Assembly: GCF_025264645.1 (NCBI RefSeq)
Contig: NZ_CP073696.1
Span: 4,588,001-4,652,000 of the forward strand
DNA length: 64,000 nucleotides
Direction: 5' to 3'
Origin: Edaphobacter lichenicola
Lineage (GTDB): Bacteria; Acidobacteriota; Terriglobia; Terriglobales; Acidobacteriaceae
This document shows positions 59,575 to 64,000 of the stretch, piece after piece. The notes below the pieces were generated by a model, which saw only the letters and a program-made list of their open reading frames with translations, searched no databases and had not been told where the DNA came from. How positions within the stretch are numbered: position 1 is the first letter of the stretch; each line of letters starts with the position of its first letter. The translations under genes and the position numbers were made by a program.

Positions 59575-62559
59575 ATGAAAACGGTTTCACGTCGCGATGT
59601 ATTGAAGACCGGCCTGCTGGTACCAGCCGCGGCCGCAGTTCAAGGAATAGGCTCGCTTGGCACGACCGAAGCTGCCGCAGAAGTTTGGAGTCCACTACCT
59701 GCGACGGCCACACGCGACTCTTCAGGTCAAAATGCGGCCTCTGGCGCTGGACGCGAACGTCTTCTGCTGGATTTCGGCTGGCGCTTTCACTTCGGGAATG
59801 CGGACGACTCATCCAAAGACTTTGGATTCGGGAGTGGGAGGGCAGGGAATTTCCAGAAGACCGGGAATTTCCTTCCCGCAGGAGCTATTGCGTTCGACGA
59901 TGGTGATTGGCGAAGTGTCGATCTTCCCCACGACTGGGCTGTCGAGCTGCCGTTCCAGAATGATCCCGCGCTAGCCAGTAAGGGGTTCTATCCGCTCGGG
60001 CGGACCTACCCGGCCACGAGCGTCGGGTGGTATCGCCGGGTCTTCGACCTTCCCACCGCGGACGCTGACAAACGGATCACGATCGAGTTTGACGGCTCGT
60101 ATCGAGAGACGATGGTGGTGTTCAACGGTTTTTACATCGGCACCCATAGCGGCGGATACGATCCGTTCCGTTTCGATGTGACCGACTTTGCGAGGCCAGG
60201 TGGCAGGAACGTCCTGCTGGTTCGCGTGGATGCGACCTTGAGCGATGGCTGGTTTTACGAAGGTGCCGGAATCTACAGGCACGTCTGGCTGGTGAAGACA
60301 CACCCGGTACATGTAAAGCAGTGGGGCACGTTCGTGCGAAGCCAGGTTCAATCAGGCAAAGCCACGCTTACTGTGCGCACTGAAGTCAATAACGATAGCA
60401 ATTCCACGCAGAACACACGCGTCCTCTCTACGGTACTCGCTCCGTCCGGGAATGCAGTAGGGAAAGCGGCAGCATCCTTGACAGCTATACCTGCTGGAGA
60501 AGAGAGAAGCTTCGATCAGGAGATAGCAGTCAGCCAGCCTCTCTTGTGGTCTCTCGAGGAGAGGAATCGCTACAGGCTGGTGACCGAAGTGGAGGTGGGC
60601 GGTGAGGTTGTGGATCGCTACGAGACGCCGTTTGGCATTCGCACCTTGAAGTTCGACGCAGAGAGGGGCTTCTTTCTGAATGGGAACTCCGTGAAGCTAA
60701 AAGGAACCTGCAATCACCAGGACCACGCCGGGATTGGCGCGGCACTTCCGGATGCGGTTCAGTACTACCGCATACGAAAGCTTCAGGAGATGGGTTGCAA
60801 CTCTATCCGTACCTCGCATAATCCTCCGACTGCGGAGCTCCTCGATGCCTGCGATGAGTTGGGGATGCTGGTGTTCGATGAGACGCGCATGATGTCGTCC
60901 AATCCAGAAGGTTTGAGCCAGTTCGGCGATCTGGTGCGGCGTGACCGCAATCATCCGAGCGTCTTTATGTGGTCGATGGGGAATGAAGAAGGCCAGGCGA
61001 ACACGGAGACAGGACTGCATATTTTGACCGCAATGAAAGCACTTGCGACTGAATACGACGGTTCGCGTCCCGTGTCGATCGCTCCCATCCGCGCAATTGG
61101 AGTTGGTGGCCTGGTGGTGTGCGACGTGATGGGCTACAACTACATGGACCCGGAGGCTGAGCAATATCATAAGGCGCATCCCGAACGTCCGATCGTCGGC
61201 ACCGAGACGGTGAGTGCCGTCGGCACACGCGGCATCTATGTCACCGATCCGGCGAAAGGGTTTGTGGGTTCGTACGATCCGTACACGACAACGGGCCGCG
61301 CCTCGGCGGAAGGCTGGTGGAGCTTCTGCAATTCGCGGCCGTGGTGCTCGGGCGGCTTCGTGTGGACTGGGTTCGACTATCGCGGCGAGCCATCGCCGAA
61401 TGAGTGGCCCAACATTAGCTCGCAGTATGGAATTATCGATACCTGCGGCTTCCCCAAAGATACGTTCTTTTACTACCAGTCGTGGTGGACTTCCAAGCCG
61501 GTTCTCCATCTCTTCCCGCACTGGAATTGGCCAGAGATGGAGGGGAAAGAGATCGCGGTCTGGGTTTATTCGAACCTGGATAAGGTGGAGCTGTTCTTCA
61601 ATGGCCAGAGTCTGGGCGTGAAGGATATGAAAAAGGACTCCCATCTGGCGTGGACCGTCAAATATGCTCCCGGGGCTATCGAGGCACGCGGGTATAAAGA
61701 CGGCAAGGTAGTGATGACGGCCAAGCGTGAGACTACTGGGGCCGCTGCCAAGTTGGTAATGAGCGCGGATCGACAGGAGGTCTCCTCCGATGGCGAGGAT
61801 GTGGCTATGTTCGCCGTCGAGGTTCAGGATGCTCAAGGCCGCGTCCTCCCCATCACCGATAACGAAGTGACATTCCGGGTTTCAGGGCAGGGACAACTCA
61901 TTGGTGTAGGCAACGGTGATCCCACCGATCATGAATCCGATAAGAGTACATCGCGAAAAGCCTTCGCCGGTCTCTGCATGGCACTGGTGCAGGCAACCAA
62001 GACTGCCGGGAACATCACCGTTGAGGCGACGTCTCCAGGACTGACGCCGGCCAGCGTCACGGTTGTGGCAAAAGGCGTGATGCTTCGTCCGCAAGTGGCG
62101 CTATGGAACCGCGAGATTCCGACGGGCTCCGGCATCACGGGATTATGGAGACCGGTTCCGTCAACCGGGGGCGACTCCGGTCTCCTCGCGCTGCTCAGGG
62201 GCGCGGGCAGCAGTGTGTTCGCTCTGCGGCAGGATGGGGGTAGGGTAGCCGGCACGGTGGAGGGCACAGCTGGTGGGTTCTTTGGCGGCGCCGATGTGCC
62301 GGTCCCGATCACTGAAGGCAAGATCGATGGCGACCAAGTCTCCTTCAAAGCCGGAAACAACACTTTCACGGGGACACTGAAAGGCGAGCAGATCGAGCTG
62401 CAACAAACAACTTCAGGCGGCTTCCGTATACCGACACCCGCGAAGGAAGAACCAGGCCGTCCGGCAGTTGGGCCGCCGCCCGACGGTTCCGACCCGTCCA
62501 TCAACCCATCGCGGTTTCGGGGGAATCCCCCGATTGTTCTGCGTCGGGCTCAGCGGTAA
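59575..62559 (+). CDS. GH2 beta-galactosidase-like enzyme, Tat-exported, with extra C-terminal domains
   Basis: About 994 residues from the ATG at 59575, chosen because MKTVSRRDVLKTGLLVPAAA is a twin-arginine signal; the earlier in-frame start would bury it. GH2 sandwich, immunoglobulin-like and TIM-barrel parts follow. The acid/base Glu471 is in MWSMGNEEGQ and the nucleophile Glu544 in PIVGTETVSAV. The barrel is followed by a DUF4982-like beta domain (EIAVWVYSNLDKVELFFNGQ), an invasin/Big_1-like domain (RQEVSSDGEDVAMFAVEVQD), and a 130-residue C-terminal module with ITGLWRPVPST, SSVFALRQDGGRVAGTVEGT and NTFTGTLKGEQIELQQT. The last module recurs in secreted acidobacterial proteins. Galactoside or related substrates are likely. 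Confidence 0.92.
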   Translation: MKTVSRRDVLKTGLLVPAAAAVQGIGSLGTTEAAAEVWSPLPATATRDSSGQNAASGAGRERLLLDFGWRFHFGNADDSSKDFGFGSGRAGNFQKTGNFLPAGAIAFDDGDWRSVDLPHDWAVELPFQNDPALASKGFYPLGRTYPATSVGWYRRVFDLPTADADKRITIEFDGSYRETMVVFNGFYIGTHSGGYDPFRFDVTDFARPGGRNVLLVRVDATLSDGWFYEGAGIYRHVWLVKTHPVHVKQWGTFVRSQVQSGKATLTVRTEVNNDSNSTQNTRVLSTVLAPSGNAVGKAAASLTAIPAGEERSFDQEIAVSQPLLWSLEERNRYRLVTEVEVGGEVVDRYETPFGIRTLKFDAERGFFLNGNSVKLKGTCNHQDHAGIGAALPDAVQYYRIRKLQEMGCNSIRTSHNPPTAELLDACDELGMLVFDETRMMSSNPEGLSQFGDLVRRDRNHPSVFMWSMGNEEGQANTETGLHILTAMKALATEYDGSRPVSIAPIRAIGVGGLVVCDVMGYNYMDPEAEQYHKAHPERPIVGTETVSAVGTRGIYVTDPAKGFVGSYDPYTTTGRASAEGWWSFCNSRPWCSGGFVWTGFDYRGEPSPNEWPNISSQYGIIDTCGFPKDTFFYYQSWWTSKPVLHLFPHWNWPEMEGKEIAVWVYSNLDKVELFFNGQSLGVKDMKKDSHLAWTVKYAPGAIEARGYKDGKVVMTAKRETTGAAAKLVMSADRQEVSSDGEDVAMFAVEVQDAQGRVLPITDNEVTFRVSGQGQLIGVGNGDPTDHESDKSTSRKAFAGLCMALVQATKTAGNITVEATSPGLTPASVTVVAKGVMLRPQVALWNREIPTGSGITGLWRPVPSTGGDSGLLALLRGAGSSVFALRQDGGRVAGTVEGTAGGFFGGADVPVPITEGKIDGDQVSFKAGNNTFTGTLKGEQIELQQTTSGGFRIPTPAKEEPGRPAVGPPPDGSDPSINPSRFRGNPPIVLRRAQR

Positions 62560-62710
62560 AAGGCGATTTACCTGGTGCCAGAAGAGTCGAGTTAAGTCTC
62601 GGCCGATCCTGTTTCTTCTCGCTACTCTGCACGAGTACAAGATCCCGTTGTACGCAGCCGGCAAACTGGGGCGATGAACCGAGAGCAGAAAGACCGCAAT
62701 AACAGGTGAG

Positions 62711-64000
62711 CTATGCGCTTCCCTTGGTCACCACGCCTCCCATCAAGGGATCGGTGAAGCTGGAGTGACCCGTCTCTACACGACCTGCAAAGTGAGCCTC
62801 TGCCTGCGATCCCTCGGTCATCACCGTGAAGTCGTACCAGCCGGAACTCTTCTTCAGATGGAGTACGACCGAAGCGTCGTGCGCGGCGACGATGGTCTTC
62901 GATGTCGCTCCTGATCCATACGAGTTATCTCGCACCGTGACCTTGAAAGGTTGAGTACTGGGATTGTGCAGAAGTATCTCGATGTTGCCGGTGAGCGCCG
63001 ATCCTTTTCGCTCGTACGCGACCTGGACCTGAACAGCCGGTGAATGCGGATCTCCCTTGAAAGAACGATAGAAGCCGTTTGGACCGTGCACGTCGATACT
63101 GTAACGGCCATCCGTGAAGACGGGCAGCGGAATATCTTCCGAAAGCGTATCGCCGGCCTTCACGGCGTACGTTGCCACCATCAACCCGCTATCGTTCGCC
63201 GCGCTTTTGTTGGTGTTGCGAAGGTACACGTTGAAGGGAGAACCTGACGAACGCTTCCCGTGAACAGCGTTGCCGGCTTTCAGGCGTAGTTCAAAGCCGA
63301 TTCTGTCGGCTCCCAGCCGCCCGTCCGCATAAAGTTCATAAGGAAGCGAACAAGAGGGACGTACTCCCTTCTCCTGATGCGAAGTGAACTTGGCGTGGAG
63401 CGGGTTGCGATTGATCTGTTCGATCTGTTCCGCGTTCAGCTTCTTGAAACCCGATGGAATCTCCTTGTAGCGTGCCTTCTGAATGCCGACTACGAACTTG
63501 TTGCGATCCAGAAAGTCGATCTTTACTTCTTTGGGATCGTACGGACGGAAGCACGAGGTCAGGTCCCCGGAGATAGAACGCCTCCATGTGGAGATGTTTT
63601 CTTCCTTCACCTTCTTGTCGTACTTCTTCTGGATGAAATCTTCGAGGAACATCAAGGTCGAGGTGTGATCAAAGAGCTGGGAGTTGACCCAGCCGCCACG
63701 GCTCCAGGGCGAAGCGATGATCATCGGTACTCGGAAACCCATGCCGATAGGGCCGGAGCGCGCTTGCTCCTCCGCCACGCCCTGCACGATTTCATCCTCG
63801 GCATAGGTATATTCGATGCCAGTATCAATGCCGTCAGAGGCTCGGCCCGTCTGTGGCCGCTTTGGATCCGACGCGACGAACGAAGGTGCATGATCGAAGT
63901 AGCCATCGTTCTCATCGTAGGTCAGGATGAAGATGGTCTTCTTCCAGACCTCCGGGTTTTTGGTCAGGACGTCCATCACCTCGGAGACGTACCAGGCTCC
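62711..64000 (-). CDS. phosphocholine-type phospholipase C (5' end outside window)
   Basis: 429 residues are visible; the frame is open through the window edge (GAWYVSEVMDVL), so the N-terminus is missing. The visible part begins in the catalytic domain, with ILTYDENDGYFDHAPSF as a metal-binding block and GFRVPMIIASPWSRGGWVNS as the second conserved block, followed by FDHTSTLMFLEDFI. From about 200 onward two C-terminal beta domains of the DUF756 type are seen (VYLRNTNKSAANDSGLMVAT, SYGSGATSKTIVAAHDASVV). Family members hydrolyse phosphatidylcholine or sphingomyelin, usually exported through Tat, and serve phosphate scavenging. It is convergent with GH2; the 151 bp between hold no clear signal. 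Confidence 0.92.
   Translation of the reverse strand, partial: GAWYVSEVMDVLTKNPEVWKKTIFILTYDENDGYFDHAPSFVASDPKRPQTGRASDGIDTGIEYTYAEDEIVQGVAEEQARSGPIGMGFRVPMIIASPWSRGGWVNSQLFDHTSTLMFLEDFIQKKYDKKVKEENISTWRRSISGDLTSCFRPYDPKEVKIDFLDRNKFVVGIQKARYKEIPSGFKKLNAEQIEQINRNPLHAKFTSHQEKGVRPSCSLPYELYADGRLGADRIGFELRLKAGNAVHGKRSSGSPFNVYLRNTNKSAANDSGLMVATYAVKAGDTLSEDIPLPVFTDGRYSIDVHGPNGFYRSFKGDPHSPAVQVQVAYERKGSALTGNIEILLHNPSTQPFKVTVRDNSYGSGATSKTIVAAHDASVVLHLKKSSGWYDFTVMTEGSQAEAHFAGRVETGHSSFTDPLMGGVVTKGSA

Noticed and set aside
60697..61836. Open frame of about 379 codons on the minus strand inside the GH2 gene
   Set aside because: The GH2 gene has both catalytic Glu residues and conserved blocks in this stretch; the antisense product is His/Arg-rich and featureless.
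1..64000. CRISPR array, tRNA/rRNA genes, phage or integrase modules
   Set aside because: No regularly spaced repeats, no cloverleaf or ribosomal segments, and no recombinase or phage proteins were recognised in any frame.

Overview
The window reads as a chromosomal segment of a GC-rich acidobacterium, most likely class Terriglobia (the Granulicella/Edaphobacter/Terriglobus group). That placement is an inference. It rests on a PadR repressor next to an orphan MacB-like double permease (the 'acidobacterial duplicated orphan permease' arrangement), an ExbB with three ExbD paralogues in a row, secreted GH44/Ig-like and GH2 enzymes with acidobacterial-style tails, and dispersed intergenic repeats. 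No rRNA, tRNA, CRISPR array, integrase, transposase or phage gene was seen. Genes run off both ends: an M28 peptidase on the left and a phospholipase C on the right.

Left third (1-31.7 kb), mostly housekeeping and envelope. In order: M28 peptidase, an UPF0303 protein, a predicted secreted proteasome-like Ntn hydrolase, a YjbR protein, yajC-secD-secF, tonB-exbB-exbD-exbD-exbD, an ABC permease/ATPase pair and a TPR lipoprotein. Then an acyl-CoA carboxylase alpha subunit split into biotin carboxylase and biotin carrier parts, a Tat-exported epoxide-hydrolase-like protein, the PadR/permease pair, a Yip1 protein, a sialate-O-acetylesterase-like enzyme, acpP-fabF, rmuC, a very acidic small protein before a DUF2278 gene, folP, dacB, and a short operon of cytochrome c lipoprotein, membrane protein and DUF4442 protein. 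A 60-bp palindromic repeat occurs three times around folP; two copies face each other around a hairpin between folP and dacB.

Middle (31.9-53 kb): a sugar isomerase-like protein, a secreted protein of unknown function, lipA, and a GntR/DoxX/deacetylase/epimerase group, followed by a dense accessory block (39.5-53 kb) of small-molecule enzymes. The block holds four alpha/beta-hydrolases (one with a Ser nucleophile, three with Asp), a VOC protein, an NmrA-like protein, an SDR, a cupin, an SRPBCC protein, a duplicated NTF2/SnoaL-like protein, an isochorismatase-like protein lacking its usual Cys, and an MFS exporter. Three regulators sit among them: a MarR-PDZ fusion, a LysR and a MarR. It looks like a substrate-inducible detoxification or catabolic region; the substrate cannot be read from sequence.

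Right end (53-64 kb): a hypothetical protein, a bactofilin divergent from a large secreted GH44 glucanase with Ig-like modules, a PAS sensor kinase whose 3' end overlaps the GH44 gene, a Tat-exported GH2 beta-galactosidase-like enzyme and a phosphocholine-type phospholipase C. This suggests a polysaccharide- and lipid-scavenging soil lifestyle.

The observations I would follow first are the secreted proteasome-like protein (1641-2480), the MarR-PDZ regulator with a perfect 9+9 bp palindrome in its divergent promoter (40578-41488), the 60-bp repeat/hairpin element (28550-28751), and the enzyme cluster as a unit.
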